Source: Gloeophyllum trabeum ATCC 11539
Lineage: Eukaryota; Basidiomycota; Agaricomycetes; Gloeophyllales; Gloeophyllaceae
Reading direction: 5' to 3'
Length of the DNA: 29,231 nt
Assembly: GCF_000344685.1 (NCBI RefSeq)
Contig: NW_006920411.1
Location: 839,104 to 868,334, forward strand
Made by a program: the position numbers and the translations under genes. Below the pieces are notes generated by a model that had not been told where the DNA came from, did not search any database, and saw nothing but the letters and a program-made list of their open reading frames with translations. Positions 19,861-28,547 of this stretch are shown one piece after another; the stretch's first letter is position 1; every line of letters starts with the position of its first letter.

Positions 19861-21348
19861 TTATGGTCTGTAGCTGTAAGTATCCATGGACGATGAAAGG
19901 AAATCCCAGATATCTCGGTACCGGTTGTCCTGCTCTGTGATATCCCTTACTATATCTGCATCCACGAAGCCATACTTCTGTCCCTCGAGTCTTCGACCTA
20001 GTTGTTCTAGTGTCTCTTGGGACACGTCCCCTTCGCCAGCAAAAGCGGCGGATAGAATTACGCCATGCTTCGAGCGGATCTCAGCAGTCTGGCAGTCCGT
20101 TAGTGCAAGCACAACCTAAGGAAGGGCTCGGTACTTACCACTGTGCCCCAGGGCAACGTTTTCTTCAGCGTATATGTGAACTCTGGAGTCTGGCCAAATG
20201 CCCAGTCCCAACTCTGCGTCCCAAGCTGCCGGTCAATCCCGGCTTTCACGGACATACTATAAGACTTACAAGCAGCTCCGTCATCCCGTTCCGGATATAC
20301 TCAATATCATCTACTCCTTCGCCATTATCCACGTATTGAACCTTGGTAAGCGTTTAGCGGAATTGGACAACGTTCATTGGCATACTATTCACCGTCTCCC
20401 GTATATCGTATTCTTTCCTGAACTCCTTAATCACAGCATCCACGAACGTTTCATGATTGATCGTGGAACTGAACTGACGGAGATTGCACACTGGTGAGCG
20501 GACGGAATCCACGCCTTTCGTCACCATCGTATCCTGCATTCGGTATCAGAATGCTAGTGTTAAGCTTTCGACCATGGATAATACCTTGTCAGCTCTTAGC
20601 AGAGCGCCAAGAGTGTCTAGCCGTGTAGATATTAGCATGGTTCCGTGGTGGTATGCTCTCTGGTGGACGATTTTATATGCAGATCCGGACACGTACAAAC
20701 GAAAACATTCGTTAGCTGCAGGCACGCACATTGGACCCGGGACACGTATCTTTTCAGACCCCACGCATATGTCATTCCTATCATTAACGCGAACGTCAAT
20801 ACCCAGCGTACTGATCGCTCTCCGAACCAGTTCAGCTGTCTCATGTCGATCGAAAGACGCTCGCGGGAGGTGTATCGAGTAGTTAGTATTTCCTAGGTCC
20901 TGCATGAGCACTCGGTAAGTATATCCACAGGTGGAGAAGGTATCCGGAGAGCTGTACGTGATATACTGTGCCCCCACCACTCCTTCTCCTGATGAACGGT
21001 ATGTTCCTCGCTTTCAAGGCCGACATATTGACCTCCTTCCACGGATTCTGATTCCTGCCTATGACGACGCATGGTGTATTCCTGTATAGGAGTAATAATG
21101 GCTCCTGGTGGTTCTTATGTCTGAAGAGCCTAAGTGCACAGGGAATCGGTCAAAATTCGCGACTTCTCATGGTCCTAGATAATTGGGACGGACCAATCCT
21201 CAAGGGAGAGGTTGAAATAGGGATTGACCGAGTTCGAGACATAGATGGCATGTTGCGGACTGAGTTGATTACAGGTGGAAGATGTAGAGTACTTGTGGAG
21301 GGCCAGACGAACACGCGGTCGTGGCAAAGGCGGGAATGAGCGGAGCAT
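19861..21348 (-). CDS. AIM22: Lipoate-protein ligase A (LplA/LIPT1/Aim22 family), mitochondrial
   Basis: Eight exons (21348-21194, 21129-20958, 20899-20750, 20692-20585, 20533-20393, 20341-20270, 20225-20139, 20088-19861) give 370 residues. The enzyme attaches lipoyl groups to E2 and H-protein subunits in mitochondria. A basic, acid-poor start (MLRSFPPLPRPRVRLALHKY) suits a mitochondrial presequence; another in-frame ATG at 21396 adds 16 residues. Family motifs are YVSNSVNPYFNLSLEDWLFR, VVIGRNQNPWKEV, the lipoate-binding loop RRRSGGGTVYHDLGNTNYS, VNDRNDICV, and K159-VSGSAYK, the counterpart of the lysine site of bacterial LplA. RAYHHGTMLISTRLD and WDWAFGQTPEFTYTL complete the catalytic and C-terminal parts. 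Seven introns; six are GT-AG. The third, between K159 and VSGSAYK, has AT-AC ends. Confidence 0.93.
20693..20749 (-). other. AT-AC intron in the lipoate ligase gene
   Basis: This 57-nt intron begins ATACGT and ends GTAC, with a CTAAC branch site 19-23 nt before the end. It otherwise looks like a major-class intron with both terminal G residues changed. Removing it joins Lys159 to VSGSAYK, as in the family. The only GT-AG option would be 29 nt and does not restore the motif. The 57 nt contain no stop in frame, so retention of 19 codons is the main alternative. Confidence 0.7.
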
Positions 21349-21693
21349 TGGTCCGATCGCGTCCACGTCGCGTCCACGTCTCCTTTCTGAATCCAAGTCC
21401 GTAATTATGCAACTATTTGTCAGTTTCCCTTACTTTCTGGTCTTCAAAGTTCTCTCAGACACCCATAGGGTTGTTGAATTCATAGCGTTCCACTCAAAGA
21501 CAGCTGATATACTCGCCGCGACACGGCCGGGTGCATGTCTTGCTGCTTCTATTCATGATGTATAGCAATATTGGCAGGAGTCAGAAGGGCTCCAGGACAG
21601 CTACGACACGAGAGCCAGCCCCAGAAGCACAGCGTCTGCATTAAAGCCCCCTGGGGAGGGATAATCCCATGCGCAGAATAGAACAAGAGCGCT
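21349..21693. other. Intergenic: lipoate ligase promoter, NDUFA8 3' flank
   Basis: Both flanking genes are on the minus strand. The stretch contains a short tandem duplication, GTCCACGTC/GCGTCCACGTC (about 21360-21379), just upstream of the lipoate ligase start. Nothing else is seen. Confidence 0.4.
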
Positions 21694-22534
21694 CTACTTC
21701 TGCTGACGCTTGAAGACAGGGTTCGTAAGCTCATGCACCGGTGTTTTGCCCTCGGGTGTCCCAGGGATGGTCTTCGTCAGACCCTGTATTGCAAGTGAAC
21801 ACGTAGATCTGGACCGGCAGGAGCACGAGGAACGCACCATCTTCTCGAAGACGCACTTGTTGAGTGCCCGTTCAGGTTTGCGGCAGGGATAGAATTCCTA
21901 GAGCGTAAAGGCGTCAATTTCCGAGACCACCCGAGGTTGAGACGTGAGTACAGCGGCAGGGCATCATCAAGGCATACCTGGTTGTTATACTCTAGACAAT
22001 TCCAGTGTTCCTCGAACTCTTTGAAGCAGTTTTCACGGAGCTTGTTTATTCTATAGCAATAGGTGGTAAGAAATCCGGCCCTCTCCACTCTACCAGGTAT
22101 GGTCAAGCCAGGAATACGGATATTGGGTACTCACAAGTCAGCTGCACATCGGGTCACCCTGCGTCCTTCCTTGAGACAATGTGCGGGATCGCGGCTCTCC
22201 TGCTTGCATAGCATGAAGTCCTCTGAATATTCCAAGCCCCGCGCGTACACGGTGTCATAGTATGGTTTATACGTTCACCGTCGAAGCGTCCCCAATAACG
22301 AGCCCAAGAGTAGCAATGATTGATACGAGTACAGGTTAACCTACAGCCTTATGGAGAACGTTGTGACGCAAACGCACCATTGAACTCCTTGCAATGAGCT
22401 CCAATGAAGAACGAAGCGCTCTTCAGAGGTGCGCTGGTCGCTCCCAATTCGTTGACCTTGGGAATGTCATCGGGGAGAGGAGTCGGATCCTTGTATGGCG
22501 TGGACGCCGCCGTAGGGTCGTGGAACAAGCTCAT
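21694..22534 (-). CDS. NDUFA8: NADH dehydrogenase complex I subunit NDUFA8 (PGIV)
   Basis: Five exons (22534-22378, 22222-22135, 22050-21978, 21897-21838, 21783-21694) encode 155 residues. NDUFA8 is a CHCH-type accessory subunit of complex I on the intermembrane-space side, folded by the Mia40 pathway. Four CX9C motifs are visible: CKEFNEDFMLC (across intron 1), CKQESRDPAHC, CFKEFEEHWNC and CRKPERALNKC. LEYNNQEFYPC joins exons 3 and 4. The tail GLTKTIPGTPEGKTPVHELT is typical of fungi. Introns 2-4 are 54-84 nt. Intron 1 is unusually long for this window (155 nt) and could hide a small non-coding exon. Confidence 0.93.
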
Positions 22535-22836
22535 CGTCGTCGGCGGCAGCCACAACCAGTCGGTGTTAAGCTAATTGCAGCCGGCCTGCAGCCGGCAAGG
22601 TCGCTCTCAGGTGTAAAGCGGAGTTTAGGCTGCGTTCGGATGCATGGCCGCGTCGCGGCCAACGACGCCAAAACAGTCTTTCAGCCAATCGCCTCTCACT
22701 AAAAGCACTGCCACGCAGCCGAGCTGGCTGTGGCGCCTTGAGAGCGCCGCGACGCGGCCGTGCAACCGAACGGAGCCTTAATTTGGGTCTCTACGCCGTC
22801 TTCAACGTTACATTTGGCTGTTCTCGACATTCATCA
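22535..22836. promoter_or_regulatory. Shared divergent promoter of NDUFA8 and the ubiquitin-like gene
   Basis: Only 302 bp separate the two start codons. Half of the space is a MITE (22628-22777). A short repeat, GCAGCCGGC twice (about 22577-22597), lies on the NDUFA8 side. About 59 bp remain between the MITE and the plus-strand ATG, so core promoter signals of that gene may lie inside the element. Confidence 0.6.
22625..22780. mobile_element. MITE, PIF/Harbinger-like, with TTA target duplication
   Basis: Terminal inverted repeats of 32 bp bound a 150-bp element: GGCTGCGTTCGG at 22628 and its near-complement CCGAACGGAGCC ending at 22777. The arms share the GGCCGCGTCGCGGC inner part and differ at only a few positions. 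Both ends are flanked by TTA (22625-22627 and 22778-22780), the 3-bp duplication typical of PIF/Harbinger elements. The interior has a smaller hairpin and no coding capacity. Confidence 0.8.
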
Positions 22837-23430
22837 ATGGTACGCGTAGCTAACCGCAGATATCTCTATGTCGACTCATGATCTAAATTGTGTGCTGTCC
22901 AGCCTAAGCCTCAACCAAAAAATCTGCTGTTCCCGGTCAAGACCTACTCCCTCACTATCTTCGTTTCGGGCAGCCAGACTTCGACTGTCGCGGACCTGAA
23001 GCAGGAGGTGCTTTCTGCATTCAAAGCTAACGTGAGAAATCAAGTATCTGGTCTTCCAGAGGTCGCGTCGACGAACGACTTCGAGCTATCTCGCGCCTTG
23101 AAGGAAAAGGGCCGGCTTACTGGGAAATACGAACCTCTCAACGAAAATGCAGCGATTAAGGGATTGCTTATGAACTGGGACACGCTTGCCGTGCAGTATA
23201 AGGACCCGGAGACAGGTGCGTGTATTCACCATTGTGATAACCTTGTATCATCCCAATGCCATGTTTCATTGCTTGTTTGGTCCCCGTATGGTCTCGTTAA
23301 TACACATTGGACTTATCGAACAGGCAATCTGTTGCCTATAGAGATTAGGGTACCAAGCCAGTACGATGATGAGGAAGAGCCATCGGCGTCAGCCACACAG
23401 AAGGGCAAGAGAAAGGCGCCGCCAGCGTAA
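22837..23430 (+). CDS. Small protein with ubiquitin-like fold, unknown function
   Basis: Three exons (22837-22839, 22903-23215, 23324-23430) encode 140 residues. The first coding exon is only the ATG, followed at once by a GTACGC donor. The 63-nt intron has a TCTAAA branch and ends at CCAG. The protein starts MPKPQPKNLLFPVKTYSLTI. The segment TYSLTIFVSGSQTSTVADLK, then QEVLSAF, looks like the first beta hairpin and helix of a ubiquitin-like domain. Later, KEKGRLTGKYEPLNENAAIK and NWDTLAVQYKD fit the rest of the fold. The tail is acidic, then basic (DDEEEPSASATQKGKRKAPP), possibly nuclear. It lacks a C-terminal GG, so it is not a conjugated modifier. I do not recognise the family; the fold is an inference from pattern. 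Confidence 0.75.
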
Positions 23431-23538
23431 TCTATCGGCCAGAAATATCAGGAAACCCCGACCAAGTATCTGTAACATAGCATACAGCATCGACGAGAAT
23501 GTGGCAGGCGTCTTTTGCATCGTATCCTGCGTATGGTT

Positions 23539-24149
23539 TTATGACCGCTTCTGCCATGCCCGCGGCTGAATGGGCAGCAGAGCGGCTGCGACTCGGCGCC
23601 CCTCCTCAGAGAGAAGGTTGTAAGTAGAGCATGCATTACGCTTAACACAATCAATATGATCTCGAGCCCGATCTGTGAACAAGTCATGAGACGAACCGTG
23701 TCCATGACGTCCATTTGAACCCCAATCTCGCTCAAGAACGACCGAATTGAAGGAGGAGGCAGAGCTGCGGACTTTCCGGTACCAAGCAATAACAGATCTG
23801 ATGCGACGGGGAGTCTTACTTCAAAGATGCGGAGTCCGGTGTAGAGACACATACCTGGCTTGGGTACGACCGTGTCGAATATCTCAAACCTATCTTTATT
23901 CCAGCCATCCCAAAGACTTTGAGGGACGTCCCATAAGAAGACTTTCCCCTCCAAGAATATACATGCCGAAGGGATGACCAGCCCGTCTGCGAGCTGTATT
24001 CCTTCGGGAGTGATTTGGCTGACCTGCACTGGTGGAGGAACTTCGCTCGCCAGGATATTGGTGAATGGACCGTGAGCCTCTCGCCAGCGAGGGTGCGCCG
24101 TTTGGAAGGACCGAGAGCGTATACAGGACTGCCTTAGAAGAGTTTGCAT
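23539..24149 (-). CDS. NDUFAF3: Complex I assembly factor NDUFAF3 (DUF498, Mth938-like)
   Basis: Three exons (24149-23855, 23797-23697, 23640-23539) encode 165 residues. NDUFAF3 works with NDUFAF4 in assembling the Q module of mitochondrial complex I. The start MQTLLRQSCIRSRSFQTAHP is a likely mitochondrial presequence. The domain shows GIQLADGLVIPSACIFLEGK, VFLWDVPQSLW, then LLLLGTGKSAALPPPSIRSF (LGTG at about 103-106) and the signature MDTRNACSTYNLLSEEGRRV spliced across intron 2. Introns are 57 and 56 nt. An in-frame ATG at 24236 would add 29 residues, but 24149 gives the family-like N-terminus. It is divergent from SWC4 with 252 bp between starts, and convergent with the ubiquitin-like gene with 108 bp between stops. 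Confidence 0.93.
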
Positions 24150-24401
24150 TGTTCGGGCCGTGATTCTAAGTGAGGATATGGCTGGAAGTCGCGTCCATGT
24201 CCAACTCAAGCCACCCCCGCAAATACGTCCAAGCAATACGGCCGATGCCGACCAGGCGCGTCTGTGGCCGGCTAACTCTTGCTGAGCTCCTTAGACTTAC
24301 TCTCGTCTTGGACCTCCAGCTGCATTCTTTGTTGCCTGTAGCTAGCTATTACTCTGGGATAATCGGTGCCATAGGCTCTATCTGCTCTTTCCTCCCATAA
24401 C

Positions 24402-26320
24402 ATGTCAGGCGCATCGGCGGCCGATGTACGAAGCATCCTATCTTTGCCTCCTGCCGGAAGTCCTTCGACCCAAAGTCAACAACCTTTGAAGAAATCTGCT
24501 TCAACCGGCAAGCCGAATGGCATTTCTCGAGAACTATTTGCCTTGATTGGTCCGTCTATGGCATCTCTGCCAGAGAGTTCGAAGCCGCGATTGAAGCAGA
24601 AACCCAATCTCAGCGGGACCCAGAAGGTCAGATGGTACGTCGCCCCCCGAGGAGAATCGTAGGCACGATATCATCGTTCTACAGGGAGCGTCGTTCTTTC
24701 AAGAACCCTGCTCGTAAAGACTCACTGGAACTTAACCACTGGGTCAAGGCCACCGATGACCCCAACGAGGGTAATATCTCTCGCGTGTCGCATATAACCA
24801 TATGTTCACCGTGTATAATAGAATATTTTTGGGCTAAATACAATGCACAATCAAATATCTACACATACTCACAAGATGAGTACACCCGTCTCCTTGAGGG
24901 TAGGTCTGCTGGACCTTTCCAATGGCCACTAATGACGATTTTTGCAAAGACAGTGAATGGTCGAAAGAAGAGACCGACTATCTATTCGATGTCGTGAGGG
25001 AATATGACCTACGATGGTTTATCATACATGACCGTTATAACTTCCCGGGCGGCCCTGAACGTTCCATGGAAGTGAGCAAGATAGTCTCCTGTGGCACCGC
25101 TATCACGTCTTACCGTTCTGTCGTATCAGGATCTCAAGGATAGATACTTCAGCGTTTGTCGAAAGCTCGTCCGGAGTCGGCCATGGCCTGGTGATGAGAC
25201 AAGTAGAACCAACTTACTATCTAGCTTCCAGTTTGACAAAGGTACGGTCGAAAAGACATATTTGCTCACCCCTATACTGAGGCTTTCCCCACAGAACGTG
25301 AGACGACACGCAAGAAGTATCTAGCCAGCCTAGCATCACGCACTCCAGCCCAGATTGCGGAGGAGGAAGCTCTCTTCATCGAGATCAAGCGCCTTGAGCA
25401 AACGGAGAGGCGGTTCAAGCGGGATCGAGATGAACTTTTGCGCACGTTGGCAGGCATTGAAAGTGGCTTGGACGGCCTTCCCATAGACGACGAAGGCCCC
25501 ATGGGCTCGGGCGATACCAAGCAGAAGAAAAGGAGGCACGGAAGCGAATGGGAAAGCGCATCTGCTGGGCCGTCGAACATCATATCATTGGGTACGCCCG
25601 TACCGAAGAAAGGACAACAATCAGCGAAAGCATCTGTCCCCTCACCCGAGGAAGGTGTGTTTATCATGTCGTTCATGCGTGACGGACGATCACTAAGCTC
25701 ATTTCACAGACATTCTCCATTGCATTCATCGAAACTCCGCCCCGGCGCCAAGCAATCTACCTGTTACAAAGAATGCACACACGCCAGTGTACTTGAGATC
25801 ATTCAAGATCCCTGTTCCAAAGCCCGCCGGCCTTGCACCGAAAATCACAGCTGCTCTTGCTGAGCTCGGTATAAACCATACTCGTCTGGTCATGCCGACT
25901 AAAGACAATTGCGAGAAACTCGAAAGTCTCCTGGACGCCGCGGCAGCCCTTGTCGACCTCAAGCGTGCCGTCGACCGCGTTGACCAAGAAATCCGGACGG
26001 CACGGATGAGACTCGAGAGCAAGAGCAGCAGCGCGTCGGTGGCAGGAGATGCTGCGGAGACCCCCATGGACGTCGACCAAGACGAGACAGGTACTGAGAG
26101 GGACGCTGATGGGGAGAAGGAGGAAGATAGCGTTCGAGCGCAGAGCGTTGTGAGCGTCCGAAGCGGGCGGGCTAGGAAGGTACGAGGATCTATCCTTGTG
26201 TACCTTGGTCTGCGCCTGAAGCAGTATATCCAGGCGTCGTCCCGACGATCCATGTCAATCTCGTCTGTTGATACCGCGGCGCCCGTGGCCACACGGGCTA
26301 CCAAGAGACTTAAGAAGTAA
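24402..26320 (+). CDS. SWC4: SWR1-complex subunit 4 / DMAP1, SANT-domain chromatin protein
   Basis: Eight exons (24402-24634, 24685-24770, 24822-24899, 24950-25071, 25130-25241, 25295-25654, 25710-26179, 26234-26320) give 515 residues. Swc4 is shared by the SWR1 H2A.Z-exchange and NuA4 acetyltransferase complexes. Family motifs are WERRSFKNPARKDSLELNHW, AKYNAQSNIYTYSQDEYTRL, and a SANT/Myb domain from about residue 133 (DSEWSKEETDYLFDVVREYD, LRWFIIHDRYNFPG, DLKDRYFSVCRKL). A coiled coil follows (IAEEEALFIEIKRLEQTERR), then the C-terminal DMAP1 part with TPVYLRSFKIPVPKPAGL. It ends RATKRLKK. The last intron is a multiple of three and free of stops, so its 3' acceptor (45 or 54 nt) is uncertain; branch distance favours 54. 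Confidence 0.93.
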
Positions 26321-26736
26321 GGGACCAAGACTATATTCTTATGAATCTGCGCTGGCTGGCCACAATATGCGAGGAGAGTACAGCAAATGAATTAAATGAA
26401 TTAAGAGACGACGTAAGATACTTTATGTAGGAATTGCATAGGGTACTGCTTCATGTCGTCTTCCTCTCCGTTCAGGTAGAAAGCATAGCATGCAGCGAGT
26501 CGTAGATCGACTTCCTTTATTCCAACCCATCCTCTTCCCGCCCGAAAATCTGCAGCCTCGGGTTCTTCTGGAGCCCCTCGCCATGTATATGGGCGTCTCT
26601 AGTTCCGAAGGCTGGCGTGTAAGGCAGACCATCATGGATGCCTCACACTCAATCTGCCGTCTTCATCATGGTCAGACGGTGCATGAGGGCGGGTCAATTC
26701 GCATCGCCGTCAAGGCCCCCCCCTCCCCCCGTAGTG
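26321..26736. other. Convergent 3' intergenic region
   Basis: This lies between the stops of SWC4 and the proline-rich gene. It contains a micro-repeat AAATGAATT twice (26385-26402) and a C-rich tract (26716-26730). Frames on either strand have no recognisable product. Confidence 0.4.
26716..26730 (-). other. G-tract (G6-A-G8) just after the stop codon
   Basis: On the minus strand, six G, one A and eight G lie 7 nt downstream of the stop of the proline-rich gene, so they should fall in its 3' untranslated region. The tract might form a quadruplex in RNA. It is also a spot prone to sequencing error. Confidence 0.6.
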
Positions 26737-28039
26737 TCAGCTCCATCCAAAGGGGCCCAGCACTGCATCTCCATGAGAGACGGCATTCGTGCCCATAGCA
26801 GCAGCCTCAACGTCAACACCAGTGTATCGCTCCACCCCCGCAAAGCCATCCTGAGCTAGCGTACCAGGCGCTTGCAGCGCCCCTCCGTATGAATAGTAGT
26901 TTGTCCCGTACTCAGGAGGCGCGAACGGAGCACCTGATGAGCCAGCAGTATCCCCATTAGACAGCCCGTAAGCCAAGCTCTGCTCATTCAGCATCTGCGC
27001 ACGCAGATCCCTCTCCTGCATATGCCGCAAGTTATCACTGTGCGATTCCATCGGTCTCCAGCCATTTGACATGGGAAGCTCGGTGCTCTGTGGAGCGGTC
27101 CTATGCATAGGGAAAGGGTGAGCATGAGCGTATTCTCTGCGGGAGTACGGAGCATTGGGTTGCGGATGTGAAGTTAGGACAGTGGGAGCCGATGAAGGAG
27201 GGGGGAAGCCGTTACGAAGGGATGGGATGAAGCGTGGCCGGCCATTCTCAGTTTGAGGGACGTGAAAGAGAGGTCGAGCGACAGGCGGCAGAGAGGGGAA
27301 ACGAGGGCGGGGTCGTGATGGTCGGATAGGGATGGGACTCTGCATGTCAGATGACGTCCTTAAAGCGGCAGAGAGTTCGTACTGGTAGATATTACCACCA
27401 TTATAGTTTACATTATAACTCGGTTCGGACTGGGGCAGTGGCTGGGACACATAAGGGACACGCGAATGGTTCGCAGGAACGGGGACAGGGAGATGGCCTG
27501 GGGGACATTGGGGGACGGGCTCGACAAGGGAACCCTCGAACTGAGCGCTCGCTTCCTCTACCCGATATTGACTGCCAGTGGCGACTGACTCGACTGGCTG
27601 TTTCGCTTTGCCTTTCCTTGCGCGACGACCGCGACGCGGTCTTCGGGAGTGTTCTTGTTCCGACGGTACCTCGACACTGTCGTTATTCGTAGCATCCGCC
27701 TCCCGGAAGGGAAAGCTGGACTCAGTGAAGCCGTCACTGGTTACAGGAGTCATATCGGGTGTAAGTTTCCCGAAGATTCGGATACCGTAGCTCGGCATCT
27801 AGAGGATACTCATAATCAGCTGTGAACCTCCCGTCCGAGCAATACAGTTGTGCATACCAGGTGCTGTGGGACGTCCTTAGGTCCTCTGCGTGAATGTGAG
27901 GCTTTGCGGTCTTTCGCCGACTTCCGTACGGGGGACTTTGGCATGCAATATAGTTAGAATGACCCGGAGGCGGGTGACTCTTCCAAGGGGAGACATATCC
28001 GAATGTGACGCTCCTTATGAGCCTCCCGAGGCTGGACAT
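26737..28039 (-). CDS. Proline-rich hypothetical protein with basic patch
   Basis: Three exons (28039-27930, 27885-27858, 27798-26737) give a model of 399 residues. The large last exon is secure as an open frame of 354 codons. It has an RRPRRGRRARKGKAKQP patch, a region rich in Pro, Ser and Arg (IPIRPSRPRPRFPSLPP), and a Gly/Tyr/Ala-rich C-terminus. The N-terminal part depends on two introns of 44 and 59 nt around a 28-nt microexon, which join to SPPGPKDVPQHLMPSYGIRI. This is in phase but less certain, and the gene could simply start at the ATG at 27798. No known domain; it looks disordered and possibly nuclear or RNA-binding. Function unknown. Confidence 0.55.
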
Positions 28040-28350
28040 GGTGCGCAAAGGTTTGCAACGTGTCGTAGAGTAGAAATCCAGAAAACTAACATGATGCAGC
28101 ACAGGCACACCGAGAGAGGTAAATTGGACGATACGAGAAGTAAACCTGTGGCAGCCTTAGGCGCTCTAGCGGACAGATGACAAGGCTTACAGCCTCAAAG
28201 TAATCTGATGAACGTCATTCAAGATTAGCAAATGGCCTAGATTATCAGCGTAACTGGGTGGGAAGGATGCTCTCTTGCAGTCTTTTGTGAAGACACGAGG
28301 CAGCGGCTGTGCACCTATCCCTAGCCTTCCCTAGCACAGCCGGGTTGACT

Positions 28351-28547
28351 TCACCAGTCTGCATAGCTGAGAAACAGCATCCGGTTGTCGAAGAGACGTA
28401 AGGGCATTTCGTTGGCCGCCTTCACTGAGAATTCAGCCATGCAGTTTACTGCGACTTGTGCCTAGAGTGCAACAGATACCCATGCAAGGTGTCAGTCAAC
28501 AGTGACGACCGGTCTGCAGGAAACTCTGATACTCTAGTGCTTACCAT
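28351..28547 (-). CDS. Candidate tiny gene with ATG-only first exon
   Basis: The ATG at 28547-28545 is followed directly by a GTAAGC donor. An 83-nt intron (28544-28462) with a TTGACTGAC branch and CTAG acceptor leads into a 111-nt exon. The product is 37 residues (MAQVAVNCMAEFSVKAANEM, then PLRLFDNRMLF, ending SYADW). A further 40-nt intron (from 28352) would extend it to about 59 residues with a weak branch site. I recognise no family, and chance is quite possible. Confidence 0.25.
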
